This document shows, in pieces, positions 50,153 to 64,000 of a DNA stretch of 64,000 nucleotides. The position numbers and the translations under genes are program-made. How positions within the stretch are numbered: the first letter of the stretch is position 1; the number at the start of each line of letters is the position of its first letter. Where the stretch lies: contig NC_051092.1 in assembly GCF_901709675.1 (NCBI RefSeq), positions 8,576,491 through 8,640,490 of the forward strand. Reading direction: 5' to 3'. This DNA is from Syngnathus acus (lineage: Eukaryota > Chordata > Actinopteri > Syngnathiformes > Syngnathidae). The notes below the pieces were generated by a model. That model was not told where the DNA came from, did not search any database, and worked only from the letters and a program-made list of their open reading frames with translations.

Positions 50153-52794
50153 CCATCTTATTATACACAGTCGCTGTTCTGACTCTGTTGTCTCTGTCAC
50201 GTACTCTAAAGGTGAGAAATTTCCAGGTCAACATGCCACTCTCAAACTCACGTCAAGTGGCATTTATACACAACAGCGACACAGAAAAAAGGAGGACACA
50301 CTAGCTTTTACAGGGGAAAAAAACCAAAGCAATTAGTTGTAGTGCAAAAAAATGGGAAGCTTCATCTACTCTTCTTCATTGTGTGTCTTTTTTTATGTAT
50401 CAGAGACTGCATTTATTTTCCACTCTCATCACACTCATTGTCTTTGCAAATACCAGACAGATGTCCGAGTGTGAAATCTGTTGTTTTGTGATCTATAATG
50501 TGTGACCACAATACCGTGCGAGTGTGCCAGACAGTCAATACTGTGTAGATATGTGCACTGCTTGTAGATTTGACCCCACTCCAAAGTTCCATTGGTATGC
50601 ACTTCCTGGCTTACCCTGTCACAACAATACCAAAAATACTGCAAGTCAGAATGAATGGCAAATGGAGGCGGGTTCAGTCATGAAGAGGATGTTTCATGTG
50701 TTTATATTTTTGGCTGAGAACTTCCCCTTGTTTTATAAGCAGCTACTTTCATCATTGCTCTGATTAAGTTGCATAAGAGAATTCAAGCTTGGCCTCATTT
50801 TGTTCCTCCGGGACAGGCAGCGCGTGGAAGTGGTTCTGCAGAGAGAACAAAGAGGAGAAACGGAAAACAAGGCGTTCTTGTGATCACATTGTACTACTTG
50901 GGAATCTTTCATCATTCCTTTGGTCGGGATTTGAAAGGCTCTCGGAGCACGTGGCAAGGCAATGATGACAGAAAGATCTATGAATGGAGAGTGGGTTTAG
51001 TGTGACGATCGGAAGGAACGAACGAGCCCGGCCCCGTGTTGACCGATGCCTGCCTGCCTTGATTAAAAATGAGCCGCCCTTGGTGGGGTTACCTCTGGAG
51101 GTGACTCAGGCATTGAAACGCAAAACAAAGAGCACTGATCATAAACATGTCTGATAATAATAGAGTGTTATAAACCTTAACCTCCGTAATAACATTTTTA
51201 TTGGCACTTGTGTTGTGAAGAGCGGCGTTTGATATGGTTTACCGTGCAGCCCAGCTCGCAAATTGATAGTTTCCCCATTTACGGCCACCCTAGTTAACGA
51301 GCAACGCTATCATTGGATCTGTGTGATCAGCAGGTAGTGTGCAGTTAAGTTTTAAACCTTCTTTTAGTGTTATTGGATAGATGATTTACATAATACTTTG
51401 CCTGGCACCACATCACAGTACAGTACTTGAATTCTGGTTTGACGTTGAAATCTTCCTGTTGGTAACATCAATGCTCAGTCTGTTTTTTAGACAGCGTGTT
51501 GTTACTGCTCAGGAGTGGAAATGCAACAGAAGGTCGTTGCACATCAGGAGAGCTGCACACTCAGAGAGGACGTATGCTGAGGTGTAGCTAATATTGAGAT
51601 TTAACCTCAAGGAAGGCAACATTTTCTAGAAATAGTTTACTATAACATTTTGCAATTCAACGCCACTGCAAACTAAGCCCACGTGAAATATCAGTGGAAT
51701 TTCCAAAAACAAGTAAAAGAAAAGTAAATGGTCCAAAATTGATATTCAGGAAAAATGAGCCTCAAAAGTGTAGAATGTTTAGAATTCCAACCATTATACC
51801 GCTGATATCATTTCATATTAGCAAATGTCATGAAACAGTGCATTCAGACTGCATTATGAGACTTGGCCTTCGTGGTCTTGAATCTTTCACATGCAAGTTG
51901 TTTTTACGCGCATAATACACTTGGGAACTGTATATTCAGCCAGACACGCAGTGAATGAGAGAGAGCAGTTTCCACTTTGAAAATTCTGACGCACATCGGC
52001 ATCCATCCCCAGAAGACCTGGCTCATCTGCAGCCTGAATAGCACCACATGCAGTAAAGAGTCAACTTGGTGTCTAATGGTGATGGAAGCAACTTCCAGTC
52101 CATGATGAGACACAGCGGCATTTACAAGCCACAGTAAATGAGGACACGAGTGTGTTGGCATTTGCCATATTATCTTACAGGAAAAGACTTGCATGGTTCT
52201 ACTTTGATTAAGAATGGATGAATAGGAGTCACTTGTCTACCCCGCAGTCTTTCTTTCATGCTCTCTGCAGAATTCTGATGTGGAGATGTCAGGAAGGGAA
52301 ACGTGGAGCAAGAAACAATGACGCGTGAAAGCTGCTGAGCCCAAAGGGGAGGAGAGGCTGATGTAAAAAAAGAGCGACTGCTCTAATTTTACCACGTGTA
52401 GATGTCTTCTGCTGATGATAAGCAACTATGGATGTGCTGCTATGTGCTGCCCCCACCCCAAACCACCATCTTATTATTCTTTTCTTAGCCAATCATCACA
52501 CCACACTGCTGTATTTGGGTCACTGCAACATGTTGCTGCTGTTTCTCTCCTGCCGCATTTATTGTACTGTAATCACCCAAAAATAAGACTAGGACAAAGT
52601 CGGGAAGGGAAAGTGACACAAACGGAAACATTCTCTTTCCAAAAACCAATATCAGTGTTTTGAATTCAGCTACACGTTTGTGACAGAATATTTCATTGCA
52701 CCATCAATCGATCCAGTTTCATTAGGGTTGTGGATAAACTCGAAATCGCTTTTTTTCTTTGATGAGCACTTTTGCAAGCTTCCTTTGAGCAGCA

Positions 52795-52860
52795 GAATCA
52801 GAATCGTCTTTATTGTTGTTTTGGTGAGGACGCTGCAGTGATGTGACTCCAAAACTGTCA
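52795..52860. mobile_element. possible LINE-related tail (AGAATCAGAATCGTCTTTATTG)
   Basis: CAGAATCAGAATCGTCTTTA then TTGTTGTTTTGG resembles the CAGAATCATCTTTATTGGCC end of a dispersed fish repeat. Fragmentary. Confidence 0.4.
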
Positions 52861-53217
52861 TCAAAACAGCAGTTCAGAACATTCAAAGAGAGAATCCTCC
52901 ATTCCTTAAAACTGACTGATTTAGTATTTTACTCATAATCTAACAAGGATTGAGATCATTAATTTAGCCCCATGGCTATCCCAATGTGTGTTTTGAAGTT
53001 CTTATCTTCACACTCGTGCAGCCCCTTAAAAATGTAAAAGGTTCATGTTAAAGATCAATTTGATGAAAATGATATGTCCTAATCCTATTAACCCCTGACA
53101 CACGTGACAAAATATAACTAGCACAGCATATCTGCTGTGTGAGTCATTCGGCCCATTTTATTTCTGTAGAGCTGCATATGCTCATGGACTTCAAAACAAT
53201 ATTGCTCTCGACGTTTC

Positions 53218-53398
53218 CGTCCATCTTTCCATCCACCAATTTTGTACCCCGAATGTTCCCGGCATGCGTATTGTTTCGGAATGTGGGAGGACATCGGAGC
53301 ACCTGGAGGAAACCCACACAAGCATGCGGGGAGAATATGCAAACTCCCCACAGCCAACTCGGATCATTTTGATTGTGATGCAGATGTGCGAAGGAAAT
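53218..53398 (-). mobile_element. SINE with large internal deletion, minus strand
   Basis: Tail CCGTCCATCTTTCCATCCAC, then a jump to GGAATGTGGGAGGACATCGG and ACCTGGAGGAAACCCACACA, then GAATATGCAAACTCCCCACA and a worn head. Most of the body between tail and core is lost. Confidence 0.75.
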
Positions 53399-53750
53399 AT
53401 TCCTCTCTGCCCCACATTATCAAAAGCTAATATTACCAAAGAGAGTTAGATTCTCGAGGCTTCTTTCAACCAGCCTTACCCATAATCCATTGCTCCATTT
53501 ACCCTCTCTGTGCACCGTCAGCAGCGCAGACGTCATCACATAACTCCAGCGACATGATAAGAGTTTGTCAAACTTAACTTTGTCAAAGCGCTTTCTTCTA
53601 ATGGGGTCATGAGTCATAAAGCGTTCAGAGTGAGGTTTGTGTGTCTAATATGAGGTTTGTGCGTGTTCGTTGGGAAGAAACGAGTGTTTGCCTGAAGGAT
53701 CCCTCTCGCAGGTTTAACACATCAGTCCCACAGTGACTGATGACTCCTAT

Positions 53751-53762
53751 CCCCCCCCCCCC
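53751..53762. repeat. poly-C tract (12 C)
   Basis: A pure C run in a C/T-rich context. Confidence 0.85.
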
Positions 53763-54169
53763 TTCTCTCACCTCCCTCTCCTCCTCTGTTTATTCATGCT
53801 TGCCCCCTCCATTTCCTATCCTCCCTCTCCCAGCAGCAGGAACAGCCGTGCGCTCTCTGCCCTGTATGATAATTTCCTCACTTCAACATCCTCCCCTGCT
53901 GTATGTCTCACTGCCTGCTCGTGGGGTGTGGGAGGTGGGAGACCGCCTCACTGCTTTGCCTGCATCATTGCTATCTGGTGGACACGATAATGACAACAGA
54001 AGAGCAGAGCAGAGGAATTGAGGGGTTGGAGAGAGGGAAGCGCAGTGTCTTCCATAGTGCCTGCATTAAGTAACCTACAAATGCTGCAGTGCAAGGCGTC
54101 TGATGGCCGGCCTTTTATTTATACATAACCCTTGCTGTGTTCTACTACTCCCCACAAACACCAGCAGTT

Positions 54170-54350
54170 TTCAAAAGTACTCACCCTGTACTTAAGTAGA
54201 AGTACAGTTACTTGTGTATTACCAGTAGTGTTTTTACTGTTTGTACTGATTCAACTCATTAAAAATTTAAACCGTATAAAAGAACTGAAAAATGTTCTTT
54301 TGATTGCTCACTCGCTCACTCCCAAAATAAATACTCAAGTACGGTACAGG
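54170..54350. mobile_element. small DNA-transposon-like repeat with AAGTAC ends
   Basis: CAAAAGTACTCACCCTGTAC and TTAAGTAGAAGTACAGTTAC at the left, and AATACTCAAGTACGGTACAG at the right, are loosely inverted. They fit a fish repeat made of ACTCAAGTAAAAGTAC-type words. The interior is AT-rich with no frame. Confidence 0.4.
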
Positions 54351-57300
54351 TCATTTCATTCCCACTGCTGCACAGCTTTGGAAATCCTATTTGTTCACTG
54401 GCGTGGTGAACGACGTACGACGTGTTGGCTACTTGTACATCAGGAGCTTGCAGTAGTGTGTGTGTGTGTGTGTTGAAGTGTAGACATATTCAAATTCACA
54501 TTGTGATGCCCGACATCATGGGAGAAATTTTCTCCCAGACACTGATGCTCACGGGGTCCTAAGCTCCCACGCAGCACTCTCCCAATACTGCTTAGCCTCT
54601 ATGACCCAGCAGTGACTCCGCCCACGCGGATGACCCACTGCAGTGTATGTACACTCTGGCATGCCATCATTGGCACTCATAGTGATTGATTGTCTCTGCT
54701 TCCATGCTAGCTCGCCAAGCGCAAATGTTGTGGTGGTAGTGCACAAGAAGGTGCTTTAGCCCGTTTGACTGGCACATGCTGCACGTGTAAAGTTCAGAAA
54801 TTGTCACAGGTTTGTTATTTTTCTCCCTGCCTAGAGAATACTGTTAGTGTGTTTTGGTGAAAAGTGGTCTGATTTTTGGAATCGTTGCCTACAAGCTCTG
54901 CAATCCAAATTCCTTTTCATTTCAGTTATTTTTTTGAGTAGTTTAGAGAATGCTAGCACAAGCGGAGGATCAAATAATTCATTTGACGGGTGTGTTTGAA
55001 TATCATCGCATATCTATTTCATTTTGTTTTTTGATATGGAAAAGCAGAAGAAGCAACGAAATGAAAATGTGACAAGACGTTTGGGTGTTGTACCATATTC
55101 ATGTCACGCAGTGCTGCAGATATTTTTGAATTAGTGGGAAATTTTTCTTGAGGGGTGGGGGGGTTGTTGCTATTTGTTTTTTTCCCTCGGTCTGCAAAGG
55201 CAACTGTTGTGTAATTTTATTGAAGCAACATTAGACAGCTAAAGAACAAGAAAAACAAGATGAGATTAATTAAGTCCACGGTGGTTGCAACCCTTATTGT
55301 TTGTGATTTATCTTCACATCATTTATTAATTGACAGAAAGCTACCATATTTCTCCCAGCCTGTTTTCTCTTCTCTTCCGGCTGTGTGTCTGTCTCTCAGC
55401 ACATCATTAGTGCAGCCTCTTCATTCCTCATATTCTTTTCATCATATTGCACACTTGAGCCTCAGCATGCCACAATTTTCCAAACTAGATTGTCTTTGAG
55501 TTTTGGGTTTGTAACAACTCAACGCAGACCGAACACCCTATTTCTTTTGATCAAGTTGTTGGATTGACATCATTAGATTTAATGTTGTAGATTTAATGAC
55601 ATATATGTTTTTCTTAATGTTTGTGGCATTTCTACAGTATCGTAAAACAAATCAGAAGATGCTTAGGAACACATCGTGCTTGTCTACAATTGCCGCCTCT
55701 CAAGATTTCCTCTCTTTCTTCACTTCACGTCTAGACAAATCCGCTGCTCAGCTCTCTTTGTTTAGTCTTCTGATTTGACCTTAGATTGTACTCTCTGCAT
55801 CCCCTTGGCCTTTTCTTTGGCTGACCTGGCTTTTGCTCAAACAGCGTGGAAGCGTTTACAGAGCATCAAGTTTAAACGACTTGATCCGGCTTTGGTTTAG
55901 CACAGCAGCGGATTCTGATTTCTTGTGTGTAAATCTCTGAAATGTGTGACCATTCCATCCACAATCACAGCCTCAAGGGCTTAATGCAGGTACGGAAAAT
56001 ATATCACTTTTAATGCAACAAAGAGTAAATGAAAAGAAAACAATGACGGGAAATAATGTGCAATTTGTTTTGGTAGTGTCAGTCTTGTAGGATATGACTA
56101 CACAGGGAATAATGAGGTTGGATGGATGAACTGTTTGCTAAACATCAGGTGGGACCGCTTGGATCACATCTGCTCTAGCAATTTTAAGTACATCAACAAC
56201 AGCACTCTGTTAGCAATAGATTTCATTTTCGCTGTTGTTTTTCTCTTGGGGCCGCCACTTGTTCACATCAAAGCTCTTTCTTACATCAGATAGAAAATCT
56301 AATGTATACTGTTTTTCCCCCATTCCATCATTATGTAATAAGGATAACAGTAACTGTCACTGCTATGGTGACCCTGAATCTCTTTCCTTAGTGGTTTGTC
56401 ATTTGTCTGAGTCCTCCCTTGTGTTTGTGCATGTGATACTGTTCGTAGTTGTAGTGGTGCCTTTAGAGACACAGTGAAATGATGACAAAATGTCTTGGAA
56501 TGAGATGCTACAATGCAAACAAGTTCTGTTCAGTAGCTGTTCAAAAGCCAATATTCAGCTCAGTTCACATTTGACAGCTTGCATTTTCATCGTTTTTTTT
56601 TTTTTTGTAGTAGTAGTTTGTGGTAGTTTTATTTTACATTTTTGTACTGTAAATACCACTGAAGTCTGGATGGCCCACAATGAATACAATGGGTGTGAAA
56701 GAATAGATGTAACCCTCTAGAACTTGGGTGCTTTTATTTTCTCTGGTCTAAATCAGTTGATGGATTTGTTAACATTGTCTATATAATTAAATAATTATAT
56801 GGACAATCTAGCACCAGCTGAAATCACAACACAAGCACATTGACTGGAGAAAAGATGTTTATGCTGCCATCAAACGTCTAAACGAAACAAGGCAGCAATT
56901 ATTGTGCATGATTGCATACACGGTAAGCTAAATACAAGTCTGAAAAGTCAACCGTCTAATCAGTGTACATGCCACCTGAAGTTATTTTGCAAGTATAAGT
57001 TTTCATTTTCAAGCACGGCACGTCACTTCATCCTGTTAACTGCCGATTCTATTTATGTTATTACGCCACTGCTTTAGCATTGCATTATGGCATGCAGAGG
57101 AACCAGTTAACCAGCCATTGAATTAATGTGCTGATGTGCTCATGTATGATGAATACCTGTAACATCCCAGTGAACCACTCTTGTGTAGTTTGGTCCCTAT
57201 CGAGGCTGGTCGATTCGATCTCCACCGCAGTTTGTTCAGCGTCACTCACGCGCTCGCTCATTTATTTTGACATAACAAATTCATGATATTCATTTGCGTT

Positions 57301-59592
57301 TTTGTTCACGGTTGTGTGCAACAGGCCCACAGGCGGTGTTTTCTAATTCATTCCTAGGGGTCATGCTCAAAGTTGAGGGGTTTTGGACCACGTCCATATG
57401 ATTTTGATTTACTACGGTCATTCAGTGTCTTGGGAAGCAGCCAAAACATAACCACAAGCCCATCAGATAGGATCTATTTGGTGCCAAATAAATACTTACT
57501 TTCACCGTGTCCACGAGACTATGGAAGAGCTGAATGTAACTTGTTGGCTTTATTGTACAGTTATGTTATTGTGCTAAAGTTGGGCAGCAATCCTACATAA
57601 TGTCATTGTTTTTGACGAGTTTATAAATTGAAAACTGAGATAAGTAAATATAAAGTAAAGATGAAGTTGAGAATTGAGCTGAGGTAACATTATTTTTGAC
57701 AGTCAAGAGTGCCTTTCAATCAGAACTAATTGTATTTTTCCAACAATATATTGATAGCCTACAAGAACATGGTACGAGAATGGAAAGTATCATAGTCACG
57801 ATCACTAAATTTTAGCATAATTCATTGTTGAAATAAATGTGACAAACTTCTCATGCCCGTGGCGACATCATGCTTTCTTTGGTGCCTGAATAGTAAATGG
57901 CTTTTATGTTTTATACTTTTTCCTTTCAAAATACTTTGTGCAATTTAGATTACCTCATTCATGTTCTCGATGGCCCTGAATTACAGAGCGTCTGGTGATA
58001 ATGGAAACATCTTTATGCACAGTTCAAAAAACAAAAACTATCTTTATACACAGCTCTTACATTTAATCGCCCTACATGTTTTAGGCTACTGTGTGTTCAT
58101 TGACAGACTCAATGCTGTCTTTTATTTGTGTATGAATAATATGCATACATACTTTAAAAATTAAGGGAAGACAAGGGACCCTTTTGGTTGTCTGTGTGAT
58201 GTACATAATTTCATTCATTCCATTCAACTATTGATTATTGGCTGGACTGTTTGTCACCCACTTACTCAAGTCAAATTAGAAAGCACTCTTTGTAGGATCC
58301 GCAATTCAATCGATTTGAATAGGGAAAACACTCCCAAATCAACACGATGAATAGAATGCTTACTGGGAGGAACAGCTTTCATGGATTGTGCTTATTTGCT
58401 CGGAATTAATGGGAAATTTCCAGCTTGGCAAAGCACGAGTTATTCAGCATGTAAGGGGATAGAAAGGGGGAGATGCACAGCATTGGTTGGTGTATTTTAC
58501 ATTAGTTCCAGTCACTTATTCTGAAAAGACTCTGGGGATGTACTGTATTGAAGGCAAAGAATAGCAACAGTTGAAGATGTACTATTCTGAATTTTGCTCC
58601 CACAGGTTTTCAGACCTATTTATAATACATGACTTCATATAAATAATTTTAACTGTCTAAAATGGCAAACTATATAAATAGATAAAAAGAATAACAACTA
58701 AGGCAATTACTGCCTGTTACAAAGTAATTGCCGTGGTCAATTACGTACACGAATTAGCTTTGATTTGGTGTGCATTTTAGCTGAGCGCTTGGATGAATTT
58801 ATCTGTGATAGATGTAATTTTGTTATGCCTATTTTTATGGTCTGCATATTTCTGCAAATGATGAACCAGTGGACCGTATATTTTTCATATAATATATGGT
58901 AACGCAGCTTCACCTAATGATCAGATTTGTGAGATACTTAAATACCTAACTATTCCCCTCGACCGTATGCTATAGATGATTTCATTGATCGTAATGTGAC
59001 TCCATCCTTTTATCTATCCTTTTTTTTTTGGAACATAAAGGTCTGAGTCAAGGTGACAGGAGTAGTCAGTACTTAAGTCCAGACAGACTAAGCATTTTAG
59101 TGAAGGAAGGATGCAGCCTGAAATCACCAGACACATCTGTACAGCATCTGCAGTGCAAATTCTCAATCTCCGTCCGTCCGTTCGTCAACGCGTCCATCCA
59201 TCCATCCCACAGAAAGCCTAACACGCATCCCATCACACATTTGAATGGTTTGTGTTAAATCAGCATCACTATTTGATGTAATGTATGCAATACTTGTCAA
59301 AAACCAACAATTGCTTTCAATACAAAGGGACAACGAGAATAGTGACTGTTAACTTAAACCTGAAAATAAATGCTGAATTATACTTGTCGTGTAAAAGTGA
59401 CTATGTAGAGAGACTCATGCTCACTCCGACAATACGACAGTGAAAAGTAGTGTTAATGATCTCCTTTCATGTGGTGCTCTTTGGAAAGGTACCAAACATG
59501 GGCCCCATCCCCGAGAACTCCGTCCACCTCCATCACAGGAACCCATTACTGACAATTAGCTCAGCTCTCACAGCACTAATGGACCATGTCAA
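54351..59592. other. intronic, unique, AT-rich
   Basis: No exon or sizeable repeat recognised. A hairpin-forming repeat is at 58702-58732. A CCGTCCGTTCGT/CCATCCATCC patch at 59170-59207 may be a SINE tail. No RNA gene is seen. Confidence 0.5.
58702..58732. repeat. perfect 10-bp inverted repeat (hairpin)
   Basis: GGCAATTACT at 58702-58711 and AGTAATTGCC at 58723-58732 are exact reverse complements separated by 11 bases. The role is unknown. Confidence 0.7.
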
Positions 59593-60149
<557 letters not shown>

Positions 60150-60365
60150 ATCCCCAAAACATGCAGGGTAGGCCGATTGAGCACTCTAAATTTGCACGTA
60201 GTTATTGTGAGTGGGAATGGCTGTTAGTCTCTGTGTGCCCTGCGATTGGCTGGTAACTAGTTCAGGGTGTCCCCCGCCTATTTCACAAAGTCAGCTGGGA
60301 TAGGCCCCAGCACACCCACAACCCTTGAGGCTAAGCGGTTCAGAAAATGGACGGATGGATGGATG
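60150..60365 (+). mobile_element. SINE, 5'-truncated, plus strand
   Basis: Starts at AAACATGCAGGGTAGGCCGA, lacking the head and the GTGTGGAGTTTGC core. It continues TGCGATTGGCTGGTAACTAG, GTTCAGGGTGTCCCCCGCC and GTCAGCTGGGATAGGCCCCA. It ends GCGGTTCAGAAAATGGACGG with a TGGA tail. It is well preserved, so probably among the younger copies here. Confidence 0.9.
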
Positions 60366-63047
60366 TGGCAAGAGGCCAGGGAGAATGTTTAACACATTTT
60401 GAGAGGAGCAGATGAGTTGGACAAGGTCAGTGCGACAATTAAACATTGGAAACTATAACGGCTGTAAAACGGTGATGGAAGAGGATCATTAACAATTTTT
60501 ACGATGTGTGTTTGTGTCCAATCCAGATGCAAAGCTATGCACATGACCTTCACTATTGGATATGGAAGTATCACTTGAACTGCCAATTAAAATTAAAATG
60601 TTCTGAGGACAGATGAACATTTCACTCTTTGTTGTTCTGTATTGAAATTAAAATTCAATTGAATACAGTCAAAGAGATGAGTTCTAAATTGAAACCTGCC
60701 TGTATACTTCTTTAAGTCCTGGGGAAACAACCTATCAATCGCAACATAGCAGTGGCTCCTGATTCTAGTTTTAACAATATCTGGAGTATACTCACAGATA
60801 ATCAGAGATACACCGAGACTGCCACTGTCATATGCGAAAGTTTACACTGTGGACTTTTTATGGTTCTTCATTTGCATTTAAATTGATTGTGCGTCACATA
60901 CTGAACAATACGTTGTGTTAAGTGCTAATGACATTCCCAAGACTGTTCTGTATACTTGTAGTGTTCTTTGCACTTCACACGAATGCACCTGAGCCCAACT
61001 CGCAACCAGTCCAGGATTTGTTATTCTGATCTGCCACCACACAGTTTTCACAGCAGTTCCTGAATGTGTGTGTGTCTGTGCGTGCATGTGTGTGTGTGTG
61101 ATTGTATGCAGTGGACAAGTGACAGCCGCTGACCTCGCTACATGACAAGCAAGGAAAGCACGCAACAGGCTAAGAGGCAGGGGATAATCAGATATTCAGA
61201 GAAATGTTGGTAGCATTACACTTGTACATTCTGTGTCTGTTTGTTCTTGTCCATTTAGGCGGCCAATTAGTCAAGCCCTGTGGTCAGGTTTATCCTTGTG
61301 ATGCAATTCAAATCACACAACAACATTCTTTATTATCACACAATCAATACGTGTTATGTTTTTATTATCATGCCTCTCATTCCCATGCCTGAACTATGGT
61401 TGTGTAAACCATACCAACAGATCCTCGCTGAGTGGTTGTGCTCGGACATTTCACAGCGCTGCTTGCTTCCCCTAGTTTGGATTAGAGTGTGACGTCTGAG
61501 GCTATGGTTGGATTAATCTCTAGAGATACAAGACTCATTTGGATTATGCCCCAACACGAACACAGAAACATGAAAGCCTGCATGTGTACACATTTCTTGT
61601 TTGAAACTCAAATATGCATCCAGTCCACGCACAAACACCGGCCACAGTCTTTTCATTTTCATACCAGTATGTATTTCTACGCCTTCTGCCTTTTCTAGAT
61701 TAAGCCCGCTTTTGCACTGTTTTAGTCATAACATCTTTGGAGAAGTTTAATTAAAGGTTTGATGCAAAAATCTCGAGCTGAAATGAGCTCCTGAAAGGAC
61801 GTGTTCAGCCAAAACCTTTGTTCTTGCTCGGTAGAGCAGCCCACGTTCTGCCAGTGCTTCCCTAAATATTCACTGTGTGAAGCAAAACCCATTTTTAGGG
61901 CAGCCATAATCAAAGCTGGCCCCGTTTCACTCTGACAGAATCAGAGGTTCGGCTGTGAGGCATTTCATGTGAAATCACAGACATTACTAGTGGGTTGTTG
62001 GTTGGGTCAGTGATCGGTGCTTTTGCCTCAATGTCGTCTACCTCTAATCGACAAGAGCAGCCTCTGTGTAGCAGGTCCCCGCTCACCTCCATCTTCTCTT
62101 TGTGCAAATGTCTCTGTCCATCAATCGTCATGCCTCTTCACTTCAACCTCCCCCCTGTATCACCTCTTCTTTTTCCTACCAACAAAACTTAATCATTTAT
62201 CAGTGCTGGGAGCTCCGAGTCAGTTTCTGGATGCATCTTGTATAATCTGTGCACATTTGTCCATATTTGTGTTTCAGTGTATTGTTAATGTTTTATACCT
62301 GGAAAATATCAATGTCAAATAGCATCAATAGTTTTTGAGCTAACCCTGTTTCTGTGTTTGTTCTTTGTGGCTGTCAAGCTCTATCGGTCATTGCTCTTTA
62401 CCTTTTTGTCTAATCAGTAAACTAAAAATCTGGGCAGTTTTCTTGCACTTGCATAAAGAGCAAACATTGAGGAGAAAGACAGTATGGGGGCTAGGATTCA
62501 GAAAAGGGTTGGGGAGGCAAATAAAAAGGGCAAGTAGGTCTAGAAGCATCATATATGATGTTCTGAAGCAAATGTAGAGGGTTTCTCAGGCAGATTTGTC
62601 AATAAATGAAAATTATGATATAAACAAAAGCCTGATGACAGGCAAACTCGCAAAAAAATGGCTCACTGACTGAGGCACGAACAGGTATTCCTTTTACTCG
62701 CCTGTTTTTCTCCCTCCCCTCAGCTCGTTTACACTTTTAAGGGATAGATGATGCTCCTGCAGATTAGTGGTAATCTCCCTTTTGCCTCTTGGCCTTTACT
62801 GCTGTGTGTTTATGTACTGTTTGTGAGACTGTATACATTAAGAAAGTTGCAACTCCTCAGACATCTCTGGGCGGTTCTGTCTTGGTACTCGCTCTGCCTT
62901 TTTACTTCCTCATTAGCTGCACTTAATCGTTACACTGAGCCTGAGTTATAAGGCTATTTGCATCATCAGTTCCAGTCTGAGTGTGCTTGTGTGTGTTTGG
63001 GTTGGTGGCTGTGAGCATTTGACAGGGCTTCACACACAGAACGCGCT
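60366..63047. other. intronic, nothing recognised
   Basis: Unique sequence with a short TG/TGCG run at 61065-61100. No exon is seen. Confidence 0.5.
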
Positions 63048-63072
63048 CCCCCCCCCCCCCCCCCCCCCCCCC
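63048..63072. repeat. poly-C tract (25 C) followed by CA repeat
   Basis: The longest C run in the window, directly followed by CACACACACA. Confidence 0.9.
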
Positions 63073-63527
63073 ACACACACACATTTCCAGCCTTAAGCTT
63101 TGAGATGAGTATTTTCCATTTGAAATTTTAGAGGACAGAGTCATAAGTTGAGGATGCACACATGCGCGCACGCACATAGACTTACACACTTTCAATACAA
63201 GCTAATGCTTCAAGAGTTATTGCAATGACCTATCATTTTATGGACTTAAGTGACACTCGAAAGCATCTACAACCACTACTTGCTTCAATTATAACCTGGG
63301 ACTTACAAAGCAACCATTCACCCGTTTAAACCCATTCTTAATTGAGGACCAACTAAATTGTAATGCTGGAGGTTTGGACCGCACAATTTTTACCAGTCCA
63401 GACTTACAAAAGACCCTCACGTGTTAACTGTACCCTATATTGTGTATATATAAGATCTTGTGAATGGATTTTTGCAAAGGTGGCGTATAAGTTGCACGTC
63501 TCACAATTGAGGCGTCAGATTTGAATT

Positions 63528-63645
63528 TGATGTTTGTGTTCTCCCCATATGCGCTATGCCATAAAATAGGATGGGTTTTTCCTGGTTACTCCGATTTCTT
63601 TCCACACGCAAAACACACATGTTACATTGACTGCAAACAAGGTTT
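63528..63645 (+). mobile_element. decayed SINE core, plus strand
   Basis: GTTTGTGTTCTCCCCATATG then ATGGGTTTTTCCTGGTTACT then CCGATTTCTTTCCACACGCA and ACATGTTACATTGACTGC follow the order of the SINE core (CATGTTCTCCCC ... GGGTTTTCTCCGGGCACTCC ... GGTTTCC ... CATGCATGGTAGG). The 130-codon frame that starts in it (63521-63913) is therefore not a gene. Confidence 0.55.
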
Positions 63646-64000
63646 CTTATGTCTACCAATGTCTGTAGACATAAGCAAAAATGGACTAGTCTTGTCTCCA
63701 ACAGTAGTTGTCCTTGGCTCCTTTTGTGTCTCTTCTATGTACTATGTTATCTTGTTTGTGTTTTCAGATTCACCAACAATAGTTCTGAAAGGAGGGTTAA
63801 CCACTCAACTAGTTAGTCTGTTAGCTAGCTACGAATATTTGATGGAAAAAAGCTGTGTGGTGGCCTGCAGTGTCCACAGTGTGACCATACAGACAGATTT
63901 CCCTTGTTACTAGAGCAACACTATACCAACCCTCTGAGTCATCCAACTCCAACCAGAGCCCATGACATGAACTCAAATCGTCATCAGGAACTGAGAGACT
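63646..64000. other. intronic, nothing recognised to window end
   Basis: Unique sequence up to the window edge, with no splice-bounded coding segment. Confidence 0.5.

Larger units (their letters stand above)
44760..54169. other. intronic, unique with scattered relics
   Basis: No exon recognised. Listed items inside are GCAC/CA-rich DNA at 45773-45850, poly-T at 48090-48114, TTAACCCAA palindrome repeats at 48515-48575, a 47-bp duplication at 50064-50152, a LINE-tail-like patch at 52795-52860 and a SINE at 53218. A purine-rich stretch at 46720-46880 has no identity that I can give. Confidence 0.5.

Overview
This window is nuclear DNA from a bony fish, probably a spiny-rayed teleost. The evidence is the repeat content. 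There are about ten tRNA-derived SINE copies of the DANA/mermaid type with (TGGA)n tails, a Tc1-like transposon relic, hAT-like and other small DNA-transposon relics, and long CA/GT microsatellites. The rest is AT-leaning, spliced-gene DNA with no bacterial-style gene packing. The species cannot be told from the sequence.

Only one gene can be supported: the first coding exon of a BR serine/threonine kinase gene (brsk2, SAD-A kinase type) on the + strand. Its ATG is at 5081 and its splice donor at 5175. The exon encodes the N-terminus through the glycine-rich ATP loop of the kinase. A GC- and CpG-rich promoter and leader region (about 4640-5080) with three CCAAT boxes and a CRE-like site lies directly upstream. 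Everything from 5175 to the end reads as the first part of a very long intron 1. I found no second brsk2 exon and no other convincing protein-coding gene on either strand. The computed open frames of 60-200 codons are chance frames, or fall in CA/GT repeats or SINEs.

Layout: 1-4640 is the upstream flank, with a small hAT-like element (1567-1918) and a candidate control element (2587-2692) that combines a REST/RE1-like half-site pair with four CACCTG boxes. 4640-5174 is the promoter and exon 1. 5175-64000 is intron with dispersed repeats: SINEs at 6755, 14751, 17318, 27240, 38477, 53218 and 60150, a foldback element at 24094-24335, a nested SINE-in-transposon at 27028-27515, and a decayed Tc1 transposase at 44116-44600. 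Large microsatellites lie at 26584, 33420, 34161, 42113 and 59593.

The most interesting leads are: the RE1-like/E-box cluster upstream of a neuronal kinase gene; a 79-nt sequence with strong splice sites that would act as a poison exon (18583-18661); an 11-nt candidate microexon just after a 187-bp UG repeat (34440-34450); complementary (GT)n and (CA)n tracts in one intron that could pair in the pre-mRNA; the near-complete foldback element; and an isolated EF-hand-like loop (27544-27579). All of these are sequence-level hypotheses. No wholly new biological system is evident.
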